Source of the DNA: Pseudomonas orientalis
GTDB lineage: Bacteria > Pseudomonadota > Gammaproteobacteria > Pseudomonadales > Pseudomonadaceae
Length of the DNA stretch: 64,000 bases
Direction: 5' to 3'
NCBI RefSeq assembly: GCF_001439815.1
Contig: NZ_JYLM01000006.1
Coordinates: forward strand, 62,001-126,000
Part shown: one piece after another, positions 15,546 through 22,411 of the stretch
Layout: each line of letters opens with the position of its first letter
Numbering within the stretch: position 1 is the first letter of the stretch
Made by a program: the position numbers and the translations under genes
The notes under the pieces: generated by a model
Told to the model about the DNA's origin: nothing
What the model saw: only the letters and a program-made list of their open reading frames with translations
Database searches by the model: none

Positions 15546-17036
15546 TCAATCGAACGTGATGCCCTGCGCCAACGGCAACTCCAGCGAATAGTTCACGGTA
15601 TTGGTTTGGCGACGCATATACCCGCGCCACGCATCCGAGCCCGACTCACGCCCGCCACCGGTCTCTTTCTCACCGCCAAACGCACCGCCGATCTCCGCAC
15701 CGCTCGGGCCGATATTGACGTTGGCAATGCCGCAGTCGCTGCCCACCGCCGACATGAACTGCTCGGCTTCGCGCACATCGGTGGTGAAGATGCACGACGA
15801 CAAGCCTTGTGGCACCGCGTTGTTCAGGCGCAGCGCCTCGGCGAAGTCGCTGTAGCCGATCACATATAGAATCGGCGCAAAGGTTTCGGTGCACACCACG
15901 TCGCTCTGCTCAGGCATTTCCACAATCGCCGGCGACACGTAGTACGCGTTGGGGAACTGGTCCTGCAGTTGGCGCTTGCCGCCGAACACCTTGCCGCCCT
16001 CGCTCAGGGCTTGCTCCAGGGCGTCCTGCATGGTGTCGAAGCCATGCTTGTCGATCAGCGGGCCGATCAGGTTGCCTTCCAGCGGGTGGCCAATGCGCAC
16101 CTTGGCGTAGGCGGCCTTGAGGCGGGTGACGATTTCTGCCTTGACCGATTCATGGGCGATCAGGCGGCGCAGGGTGGTGCAACGCTGGCCGGCGGTGCCG
16201 ACGGCGCTGAACAGAATGGCACGCACGGCCATGTCCAGATCGGCGCTCGGGCCGAGGATCATCGCATTGTTGCCGCCCAGCTCAAGGATGCTGCGGGCAA
16301 AGCGCGCGGCGACTTTGGGCGCCACTTCGCGGCCCATGCGCGTGCTGCCGGTGGCGCTGATCAGCGCCACACGCGGGTCATCCACCAACGCGGCGCCGGC
16401 ATCGCGGCCGCCGATGATCACCTGGCTGAGGTAGGGCGGCGCGTCCTTGAAGTTCTTCAACACGCGCTCGAACAGGGCCTGGCAAGCCAGCGCGGTGAGC
16501 GGGGTCTTTTCCGACGGTTTCCAGATCACCGCATTGCCGCACACCAGCGCCAGGGTGGTATTCCACGCCCACACCGCGACCGGGAAGTTGAACGCGCTGA
16601 TCACGCCGACCACGCCCAGCGGGTGCCAGGTTTCACGCATATGGTGACCGGGACGCTCGGAGGCGATGGTCAAGCCGTACAACTGGCGCGACAAACCGAC
16701 GGCGAAGTCACAGATGTCGATCATTTCCTGGACTTCGCCCAAGCCTTCCTGGGTGATCTTGCCGGCTTCCCAGGAGACCAGCTCGCCCAGGTCGGCCTTG
16801 TACTCGCGCAACACGTCGCCGAACTGGCGCACCAGCTCGCCGCGACGCGGGGCCGGCACTTTGCGCCAGACGTCGAATGCATGCTCGGCGCGACTGACCT
16901 GCTGCTCCACCTCGGCGGCACCTTCCCAGTTCACGGCGCCGATGCGGCTGCCATCAATCGGCGAATGCACAGGCTGTGTACCCGCCTGGTACAGCGCCGG
17001 GTTTACGCCTAGACGGTCAAGCAATGCAGCAACCAT
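15546..17036 (-). CDS. amaB: Piperideine-6-carboxylate / aminoadipate semialdehyde dehydrogenase AmaB (ALDH7, antiquitin-like)
   Basis: The 496-residue aldehyde dehydrogenase has the length of AmaB and antiquitin. It has the NAD-binding ATGSTRMG near residue 250, the general base Glu in ILELGGNNAM and the catalytic cysteine in GTAGQRCTTLRR. The C-terminal GPSGAEIGGAFGGEKETGGG is typical of ALDH7. It oxidises alpha-aminoadipate semialdehyde, formed from piperideine-6-carboxylate, to alpha-aminoadipate in the D-lysine/pipecolate branch of lysine breakdown. The start is the ATG at 17036 with an AAGGAG site. It is transcribed with amaA and is divergent from the LysR-type gene at 17191. Confidence 0.9.
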   Translation of the reverse strand: MVAALLDRLGVNPALYQAGTQPVHSPIDGSRIGAVNWEGAAEVEQQVSRAEHAFDVWRKVPAPRRGELVRQFGDVLREYKADLGELVSWEAGKITQEGLGEVQEMIDICDFAVGLSRQLYGLTIASERPGHHMRETWHPLGVVGVISAFNFPVAVWAWNTTLALVCGNAVIWKPSEKTPLTALACQALFERVLKNFKDAPPYLSQVIIGGRDAGAALVDDPRVALISATGSTRMGREVAPKVAARFARSILELGGNNAMILGPSADLDMAVRAILFSAVGTAGQRCTTLRRLIAHESVKAEIVTRLKAAYAKVRIGHPLEGNLIGPLIDKHGFDTMQDALEQALSEGGKVFGGKRQLQDQFPNAYYVSPAIVEMPEQSDVVCTETFAPILYVIGYSDFAEALRLNNAVPQGLSSCIFTTDVREAEQFMSAVGSDCGIANVNIGPSGAEIGGAFGGEKETGGGRESGSDAWRGYMRRQTNTVNYSLELPLAQGITFD

Positions 17037-17157
17037 GGGGTACTCCTTCAAATCTGCAAACACAAAATTGCGCCGCCGCAGACACGGCGATCCAGGGCTT
17101 ATTTGTAGCGGGCCCAAGACTTGCCAACAAACGACCTTTAGGCGAGATATCATTCCG

Positions 17158-17178
17158 TTTATTCATGCAAAGAATAAA
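17158..17178. promoter_or_regulatory. Dyad symmetry in the amaB-lysR divergent promoter region
   Basis: TTTATTC (17158-17164) and GAATAAA (17172-17178) form a perfect inverted repeat with a seven-base spacer. It is placed 12 bases before the LysR gene start and about 120 bases before amaB, a typical autoregulatory position for a LysR-type protein. Confidence 0.45.
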
Positions 17179-17190
17179 AAGAGGCATGCC

Positions 17191-18081
17191 GTGTTGAACA
17201 AAAGACATTTGCCCTCGATCACCGCCCTGCAGTGTTTCGAAGCCGCCACCCGCCACCTGAGCTTTACCCGCGCCGCCGAGGAGCTGAACCTCACGCAAAG
17301 CGCGGTGAGCAAACAGGTGGCGCAGTTGGAAGAGTTGCTGCAACACCTGCTGTTTCGACGCGTGCGGCGCCGCTTGCAGATGACCCCGGCGGGCGATTTG
17401 TACCTGGTGGAAGTGCGCAAGATCCTCTCCCAGGTGGAGATGTCCACCCACTACCTGCGCTCCTACGGCGGCGAAACCGAAGTGCTGCGCGTATCCACGC
17501 CCTACACCTTCGGCGCGCGCTGGCTGGTGCCGCGCTTGAAGGGCTGGCGCCTGCGCCATCCGCAGATCCATCTGGACCTGTGCAACGAACAGGAACCGGA
17601 TGAGCTGCTGCAAGGCAAGGCCGACATGGCGTTCTATTTCGGCCAGGGTTCGCGCCCCGGCACCGAGAGTTTGAAGTTGTTCAGCGAAGAGCTGGTACCC
17701 GTGTGTTCGCCCGAGAGCCTGCCGGAGCAGCCGTTCACCGACCCCACCCAACTGAGCGAACTGGTGCTGCTGCAAAACGCCTCGCGGCCCCAGGGCTGGC
17801 ATGATTGGTTCGCCAGTCAGGGTTTGCACACCGAGCACAGTTATCACGGGCCGCGCTTTGACACCTTTTATATGTGCATTCGCGCGGCGCAGGTCGGCTG
17901 CGGCGTGGCGCTGCTGCCGCGTTTTCTGGTGGAAGAGGAACTGGCCGAGGGCAAGCTGGTGATTGCCTGGCCGCATGGAATGCCGAGCCAGGATGCGTAT
18001 TACCTGGCTTATCCGGAGCATTCGGCGGAGGTGCCCAAAGTAAGAGAGTTTGTAAAGTGGATGCTTGAGCAGGTTATTTAA
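17191..18081 (+). CDS. amaR: LysR-type regulator, probable activator of amaBA
   Basis: This is a 296-residue LysR-family protein. The winged helix-turn-helix covers residues about 5-60 (ALQCFEAATRHLSFTRAAEE, then LNLTQSAVSKQVAQLEE) and the effector-binding domain begins near residue 95 (VLRVSTPYTFGARWLVPRL). The start is the GTG at 17191 preceded by AGAGG; a longer open frame from 16666 is the antisense of amaB. The sequence type resembles the GcvA group. Being divergent from amaB, it probably activates amaBA in response to a lysine-pathway intermediate. The symbol amaR is used by context and not by a diagnostic residue. Confidence 0.78.
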   Translation: MLNKRHLPSITALQCFEAATRHLSFTRAAEELNLTQSAVSKQVAQLEELLQHLLFRRVRRRLQMTPAGDLYLVEVRKILSQVEMSTHYLRSYGGETEVLRVSTPYTFGARWLVPRLKGWRLRHPQIHLDLCNEQEPDELLQGKADMAFYFGQGSRPGTESLKLFSEELVPVCSPESLPEQPFTDPTQLSELVLLQNASRPQGWHDWFASQGLHTEHSYHGPRFDTFYMCIRAAQVGCGVALLPRFLVEEELAEGKLVIAWPHGMPSQDAYYLAYPEHSAEVPKVREFVKWMLEQVI

Positions 18082-18097
18082 TGCCTGGACTACCGCC

Positions 18098-18163
18098 ATC
18101 GGGGGCAAGCCCCTCCCACACTTGGAATGCATTCCAAAAGGTGGGAGGGGGCTTGCCCCCGAT
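18098..18163. repeat. REPIN, GGGGGCTTGCCCCC type
   Basis: Inverted arms at 18098-18120 and 18141-18163 with a short spacer (CTTGGAATGCATTCCAAAAG) that is itself a palindrome, GGAATGCATTCC. It lies between the LysR gene and pncB. Confidence 0.9.
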
Positions 18164-18288
18164 GAGGCCAGTGGCCTCACTGAAAAAAATCACTGGCAAT
18201 ACCCCACAGGTCTATGCGCCACTAGCCCCCTTCCTCAATTGTGCGTAAAGGCCGGCGCCCATCGCCGACCCGTCTGGAGATTCCCGTT

Positions 18289-19503
18289 ATGAGCGAGAGT
18301 GTGTTTGCCGATCGCATCGTGCAGAACCTGCTCGACACCGACTTCTACAAGCTGACCATGATGCAGGCGGTGCTGCACAACTACCCGAACGTGGAAGTTG
18401 AATGGGAGTTCCGTTGCCGCAACAGCGAAGACCTGCGCCCGTACCTGGCGGAGATTCGCTACCAGATCGAGCGTCTCGCCGAGTTGAGCCTGAGCCCGGA
18501 CCAATTGGGTTTCCTGGAACGCATCAGTTTTATGAAGCCGGACTTTTTGCGCTTCCTCGGGCTGTTCCGCTTCAACCTGCGCTACGTGCAGACCGGCATC
18601 GACAACGGCGAGCTGTTTATCCGCCTGCGCGGGCCGTGGCTGCATGTGATCCTGTTTGAAGTGCCGATGCTGGCCATCGTCAGCGAAGTGCGCAACCGCT
18701 ACCGCTACCAGACCGTGATCCTGGAACAGGCCCGCGAGCAGCTGTACCGCAAGTTCGACTGGCTGACGGCGAATGCCGCCAGCGATGAGCTGTCGGAGCT
18801 GCAAGTGGCCGACTTCGGCACGCGTCGGCGCTTCTCGTACCGGGTGCAGGAAGAAGTGGTCAGCGTACTCAAGCACGACTTCCCCGGGCGGTTCGTCGGC
18901 ACCAGCAATGTGCACCTGGCCCGCGAATTCGATATGAAGCCGTTGGGCACCATGGCCCATGAATGGATCATGGCGCACCAGCAACTCGGCCCACGCCTGA
19001 TCGACAGCCAGATCGCCGCCCTCGATTGCTGGGTCCGCGAATACCGTGGCCTGCTGGGCATCGCCCTGACCGACTGCATCACCACCGATGCGTTCCTCGG
19101 CGACTTCGACCTGTACTTCGCCAAGCTGTTCGATGGCCTGCGCCACGACTCCGGCGACCCGGTGCAGTGGGCGGAAAAAGCCATCGCCCACTACCATAAG
19201 CTGGGTATCGAGCCGATGAGCAAGACCCTGGTGTTCTCCGACAGCCTGACGTTGCCCAAGGCCCTGGAGATTTTCCGTGCCCTGCGCGGTCGCATCAATG
19301 TGAGCTTTGGCATCGGCACCAACCTGACCTGTGACATTCCAGGGGTGGAGCCGATGAGCATCGTGCTTAAAATGACCGCCTGCAATGGCCAGCCCGTCGC
19401 CAAGATTTCCGATGAAGCGGGCAAGACCCACTGCACCGACCCCAATTTTGTCGCCTATTTGCGTCACGTGTTCAAAGTACCTGCCCTATCCAGCAAGGAG
19501 TGA
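18289..19503 (+). CDS. pncB: Nicotinate phosphoribosyltransferase
   Basis: The 404-residue enzyme begins at the ATG at 18289, which follows GGAG; an upstream in-frame GTG at 18241 is not supported. It shows the NAPRTase start NLLDTDFYKLTMMQAV, the histidine region GTMAHEWIMAH (His near residue 222-225 is the autophosphorylated site in the family), FDGLRHDSGDP and GIGTNLTCD. It converts nicotinate, PRPP and ATP to nicotinate mononucleotide, the first step of the Preiss-Handler NAD salvage pathway. nadE follows three bases later, so both ends of the pathway are co-transcribed. Confidence 0.96.
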   Translation: MSESVFADRIVQNLLDTDFYKLTMMQAVLHNYPNVEVEWEFRCRNSEDLRPYLAEIRYQIERLAELSLSPDQLGFLERISFMKPDFLRFLGLFRFNLRYVQTGIDNGELFIRLRGPWLHVILFEVPMLAIVSEVRNRYRYQTVILEQAREQLYRKFDWLTANAASDELSELQVADFGTRRRFSYRVQEEVVSVLKHDFPGRFVGTSNVHLAREFDMKPLGTMAHEWIMAHQQLGPRLIDSQIAALDCWVREYRGLLGIALTDCITTDAFLGDFDLYFAKLFDGLRHDSGDPVQWAEKAIAHYHKLGIEPMSKTLVFSDSLTLPKALEIFRALRGRINVSFGIGTNLTCDIPGVEPMSIVLKMTACNGQPVAKISDEAGKTHCTDPNFVAYLRHVFKVPALSSKE

Positions 19504-19506
19504 AGC

Positions 19507-20334
19507 ATGCAAGCCGTACAGCGTGAAATTGCGCAGCAGCTCAAGGTGCAAGCGCCGTTCAAAGACCAGGCCGCCCTTGAGGCAGAAATCGCCAGACGCG
19601 TGGCCTTTATCCAGGACTGCCTGCGCAATTCCGGGCTCAAGTCGCTGGTGCTGGGCATCAGTGGCGGTGTCGATTCCCTGACCGCAGGCCTGTTGGCCCA
19701 ACGTGCGGTGCACGAACTGCGCGCCAGCAGCGGCGACGCGGCCTACCGTTTTATCGCCGTGCGCCTGCCCTACGAAACCCAGTTCGACGAACACGAAGCC
19801 CAGGCTTCGGTGGATTTCATCGAGCCGGACGAGCGCCATACCGTCAACATCGGCCCGGCGGTCAAGGCCCTGGCCAATGAAGTCGCGGCGTTCGACGACA
19901 AACCGGCAGCCTCCCGCGATTTCGTGCTGGGCAACACCAAGGCACGCATGCGCATGGTCGCGCAGTACACCATCGCCGGCGCAGCCGGTGGGCTGGTGAT
20001 CGGTACCGACCATGCGGCGGAAGCGGTGATGGGCTTTTTCACCAAGTTCGGGGATGGCGCCTGCGACCTGGCGCCGCTGAGCGGGCTGGTGAAGAACCAG
20101 GTGCGTGCGATTGCGCGGCATTTCGGCGCGCCGGAGTCACTGGTGGAGAAAGTCCCGACCGCCGACCTGGAAGACCTGTCGCCGGGCAAACCGGACGAAG
20201 CGTCACATGGCGTGACCTATGCCGAAATTGATGCGTTCCTGCACGGTGAGCCGGTGCGCGAGGAAGCGTTCAGGATTATCTGTGAGACGTACCGCAAGAC
20301 GGAGCACAAGCGGGTGATGCCGTTTGCGCCTTGA
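19507..20334 (+). CDS. nadE: Ammonia-dependent NAD+ synthetase
   Basis: The 275-residue enzyme matches the short, NH3-using NadE. The ATP-pyrophosphatase P-loop is in LGISGGVDSLTAGL near residue 47-60; GNTKARMRMVAQY, VIGTDHAAEAVMGFFTKFGDG and the C-terminal KTEHKR complete the active site. There is no glutaminase domain. It amidates nicotinate adenine dinucleotide to NAD+. An AAGGAG site overlaps the end of pncB. Confidence 0.97.
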   Translation: MQAVQREIAQQLKVQAPFKDQAALEAEIARRVAFIQDCLRNSGLKSLVLGISGGVDSLTAGLLAQRAVHELRASSGDAAYRFIAVRLPYETQFDEHEAQASVDFIEPDERHTVNIGPAVKALANEVAAFDDKPAASRDFVLGNTKARMRMVAQYTIAGAAGGLVIGTDHAAEAVMGFFTKFGDGACDLAPLSGLVKNQVRAIARHFGAPESLVEKVPTADLEDLSPGKPDEASHGVTYAEIDAFLHGEPVREEAFRIICETYRKTEHKRVMPFAP

Positions 20335-20339
20335 AACAG

Positions 20340-20438
20340 GTAGGAGCGAGCTTGCTCGCGAAGATCGTCAACGGTAACGCGCCCATTCTGAATGGACGTG
20401 GTGTCATTACGTTTTTCGCGAGCAAGCTCGCTCCTACA
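20340..20438. repeat. REPIN, GAGCGAGCTTGCTCGC type
   Basis: Inverted arms at 20340-20362 and about 20415-20438 with a spacer containing GTCAACGGTAACGCG and CTGAATGGACG. It lies between the convergent nadE and azu genes, where it may act as a bidirectional transcript end. Confidence 0.9.
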
Positions 20439-20456
20439 GGAAGAGCGAACGCTTGA

Positions 20457-20903
20457 TTACTTGACGGTCACAGTGCCTTTCATCATCGAGATATGGCCTG
20501 GGAACGAGCAAAAGAACATGTAGTCCGTGCCCGCCGTCAGCTTCGCCACATCGAACGTCACCGAATCTTTCTCGCCGGCACCAATGAGCTTGGTGTGAGC
20601 GATGATGCGGTCGTCGCCTTCCTTGAGGTAGTTTTTGTCAACCCCGGCGGCCATGCCGTCGCTGGCAACTGGCTGCATGTTGGCCGCGCTGGTCAGCACC
20701 CAGTTATGGCCCATGACGTTTTTCGGCAAGTTGCCGGAGTGAGTCAGCTCGACGGTGAACTGCTTGCAGCTCTTGTCGATTTCAATCGCTTTGGTGTTGA
20801 ACGACATCTGGTCGGTGGAGTCGACAGTGACCTTGCACTCTGCAGCAAGCAACTGGCCGCTGGCCAGAGTCAGCAGGGAAACAGCAACGAGTTTGGCAAA
20901 CAT
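20457..20903 (-). CDS. azu: Azurin, periplasmic blue copper protein
   Basis: This is a 148-residue precursor with a 20-residue signal peptide (MFAKLVAVSLLTLASGQLLA) and a mature protein starting AECKVTVDSTD. The copper ligands are all visible: His46 in MGHNWV, and Cys112, His117 and Met121 in FFCSFPGHISMM (mature numbering). The conserved disulfide cysteines 3 and 26 are present. Azurin carries electrons to or from cytochromes and nitrite reductase. The start is the ATG at 20903 with GGAG before it. An ANR/FNR-type box lies about 70 bases upstream, so oxygen-limited induction is likely. Confidence 0.98.
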   Translation of the reverse strand: MFAKLVAVSLLTLASGQLLAAECKVTVDSTDQMSFNTKAIEIDKSCKQFTVELTHSGNLPKNVMGHNWVLTSAANMQPVASDGMAAGVDKNYLKEGDDRIIAHTKLIGAGEKDSVTFDVAKLTAGTDYMFFCSFPGHISMMKGTVTVK

Positions 20904-20971
20904 GTGAATCTCCAAGGCAGGGTTGATAACGCATATTGAGACAAGGGTGCCTCAATCAGGCTTGAGTTCTT

Positions 20972-20985
20972 ATGATCTGCATCAA
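20972..20985 (-). promoter_or_regulatory. ANR/FNR box upstream of azurin
   Basis: Read on the minus strand, TTGATGCAGATCAT differs from the consensus TTGAT-N4-ATCAA at one position. Its centre is 76 bases upstream of the azu ATG, so a class II placement at -41.5 would put the transcription start near 20937. ANR control of azurin is known in P. aeruginosa. Confidence 0.7.
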
Positions 20986-21089
20986 CAGATTGTATACAAC
21001 TTTAGGCTATCAGGCTGATCAACACAATCTAACATCGGCCTGCGCGGCAACCGGATATGCTCGTCCCATCACCCATTGGAGCCTGCGCC

Positions 21090-21146
21090 ATGCATCTCAA
21101 TCAACTGTTCAACGGCCTGTTCGCCGCATACGCCAGCGGTAAGTGA
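21090..21146 (+). CDS. Possible 18-residue peptide upstream of the small basic protein
   Basis: An ATG with TTGGAG seven to ten bases upstream opens an 18-codon frame (MHLNQLFNGLFAAYASGK) ending with TGA at 21146. It lies 88 bases before the gene at 21235. It could be a leader peptide, the remnant of a longer gene, or chance; the ribosome site is its only direct support. Confidence 0.3.
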   Translation: MHLNQLFNGLFAAYASGK

Positions 21147-21234
21147 AGGCCAAGGGCGCTGCGAAGCTGCTACCATAGCGACCCAAGGCAGCCGCGCGCC
21201 GCCCACCCTCACCTTCGACCCTAGAGGATCGCCC

Positions 21235-21417
21235 ATGGCCAAACCTAATTACTCCTTCGCCAAACGTCAGAGAGACTTGGCCAAGGAACAGAAGAAAGAG
21301 GAAAAGCTGCAACGCAAGAAAGCCGCTGCAGATGAAGAAGCTGGAGCACTGAACCCGGATGCGGAAGGTGAAGTGGCAGCAGACGAGACTGAAACCCCGA
21401 AAGACCCGGCTGAATAA
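21235..21417 (+). CDS. Small charged conserved hypothetical protein
   Basis: The 60-residue protein starts MAKPNYSFAKRQRDLAKEQK. The first half is strongly basic and predicted to be one long helix (RQRDLAKEQKKEEKLQRKK); the second half is acidic and probably disordered. There is no signal peptide or membrane segment. I recall proteins with this start being widespread in Pseudomonas and annotated as hypothetical. The ATG at 21235 is preceded by AGAGGA. The longer frame from 21076 has no conserved character before this point. Function is unknown; a nucleic acid or ribosome contact would suit the charge pattern but is only a guess. Confidence 0.75.
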   Translation: MAKPNYSFAKRQRDLAKEQKKEEKLQRKKAAADEEAGALNPDAEGEVAADETETPKDPAE

Positions 21418-21425
21418 TTATTTAC

Positions 21426-21524
21426 TGTAGGAGCGAGCTTGCTCGCGAAGAACGTCAACGATAACGCGGGAAGCCAGGATCAACGCGGCGCCCTCAGGTT
21501 CTTCGCGAGCGAGCTCGCTCCTAC
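21426..21524. repeat. REPIN, GAGCGAGCTTGCTCGC type, overlapping a stop codon
   Basis: Inverted arms at 21426-21449 and about 21500-21524. The right arm reads GCGAGCGAGCTCGCTCCTAC, a variant core with GAGC in place of AAGC. Its outer end supplies the TAG stop (21523-21521, minus strand) of the transglutaminase gene. Confidence 0.88.
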
Positions 21525-22411
21525 ATCAGCGGCATCACCGTCACCCGCACCTCCGGGTCATGGCTCCCACCTCCCAATATCACCCCCCGCAACGGCGACA
21601 CATCGGAAAAGTCCCGGCCCCACGCCAGGGTTATGTGCTCCAGCGCCGGCTGCACGTTGTTCGTCGGATCGAAATCCACCCAACCCGACACAGGGCAATA
21701 CACCGACACCCACGCATGCGACGCATCGGCACCGATCAGCCGTGGCTGGCCGGGCGGCGGCTGGGTGAGCAGATAGCCGCTGATATAACGCGCCGCCAGA
21801 CCCCGCGAGCGCAGGCAGGCGAGCATCAGGTGGGCGAAGTCCTGGCACACGCCGCGACGGCGCTCCAGCACTTCCACCAGCGGCGTGGCGACCTGAGTGG
21901 CTTCGGCATCGAAGGTGAATTCGCTGAAGATCTTTTGCATCAGCGCCTGCACGCCTATCAACAGGGGCTCGCCAGGTGGGAAGCAGCTTTCCGAGAACTC
22001 GACGAAGGTCTGTTTCAAATGCACGTAAGGCGATTCGAAGCGATAGCGGCAGGCTTCGATGATCTGCGGTGACAGCGGTTGGCTGCTGTAGGTAAAGCTG
22101 TCACGGGTGCGGTCCCACGCCGGCGACTGGTGCAAGTCCAATGTGGGTCGCGCCAGCACTTCCACGGTCAACCCGGCATTGACCAGCAGTTCATCATGGG
22201 GACGCTCGAACGCCAGCCGCGTGATCGGGTTGCCGAACACGTCCAGCTCGTCGCGGCGCGAAGACGGCTGCGGGCTGATGTCCAGGGTCTGCCAGGTGCA
22301 CCGTTGCCACGCACAGGGGCGCGGCCATAAATGCGCCAGTTGCTGGGCCAGGGACACCGGGCTGTCGTAGTGATAATGGGTGTCATGGAAAATCTGATAG
22401 CGCGCACTCAT
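21521..22411 (-). CDS. Bacterial transglutaminase-like protein
   Basis: This is a 296-residue protein with a transglutaminase N-terminal beta domain (YQIFHDTHYHYDSPVSLAQQ) and a papain-like core. The catalytic cysteine is in RRGVCQDFAHLML near residue 190, the histidine in ASHAWVSVY and the aspartate in GWVDFDPTNN. It starts at the ATG at 22411, which overlaps by one base the stop of the upstream ATP-grasp/alpha-E gene. Proteins of this set are predicted peptidases or amide-forming enzymes acting on a peptide made by the neighbouring ATP-grasp protein; the substrate is unknown. There is no signal peptide. Confidence 0.88.
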   Translation of the reverse strand: MSARYQIFHDTHYHYDSPVSLAQQLAHLWPRPCAWQRCTWQTLDISPQPSSRRDELDVFGNPITRLAFERPHDELLVNAGLTVEVLARPTLDLHQSPAWDRTRDSFTYSSQPLSPQIIEACRYRFESPYVHLKQTFVEFSESCFPPGEPLLIGVQALMQKIFSEFTFDAEATQVATPLVEVLERRRGVCQDFAHLMLACLRSRGLAARYISGYLLTQPPPGQPRLIGADASHAWVSVYCPVSGWVDFDPTNNVQPALEHITLAWGRDFSDVSPLRGVILGGGSHDPEVRVTVMPLM

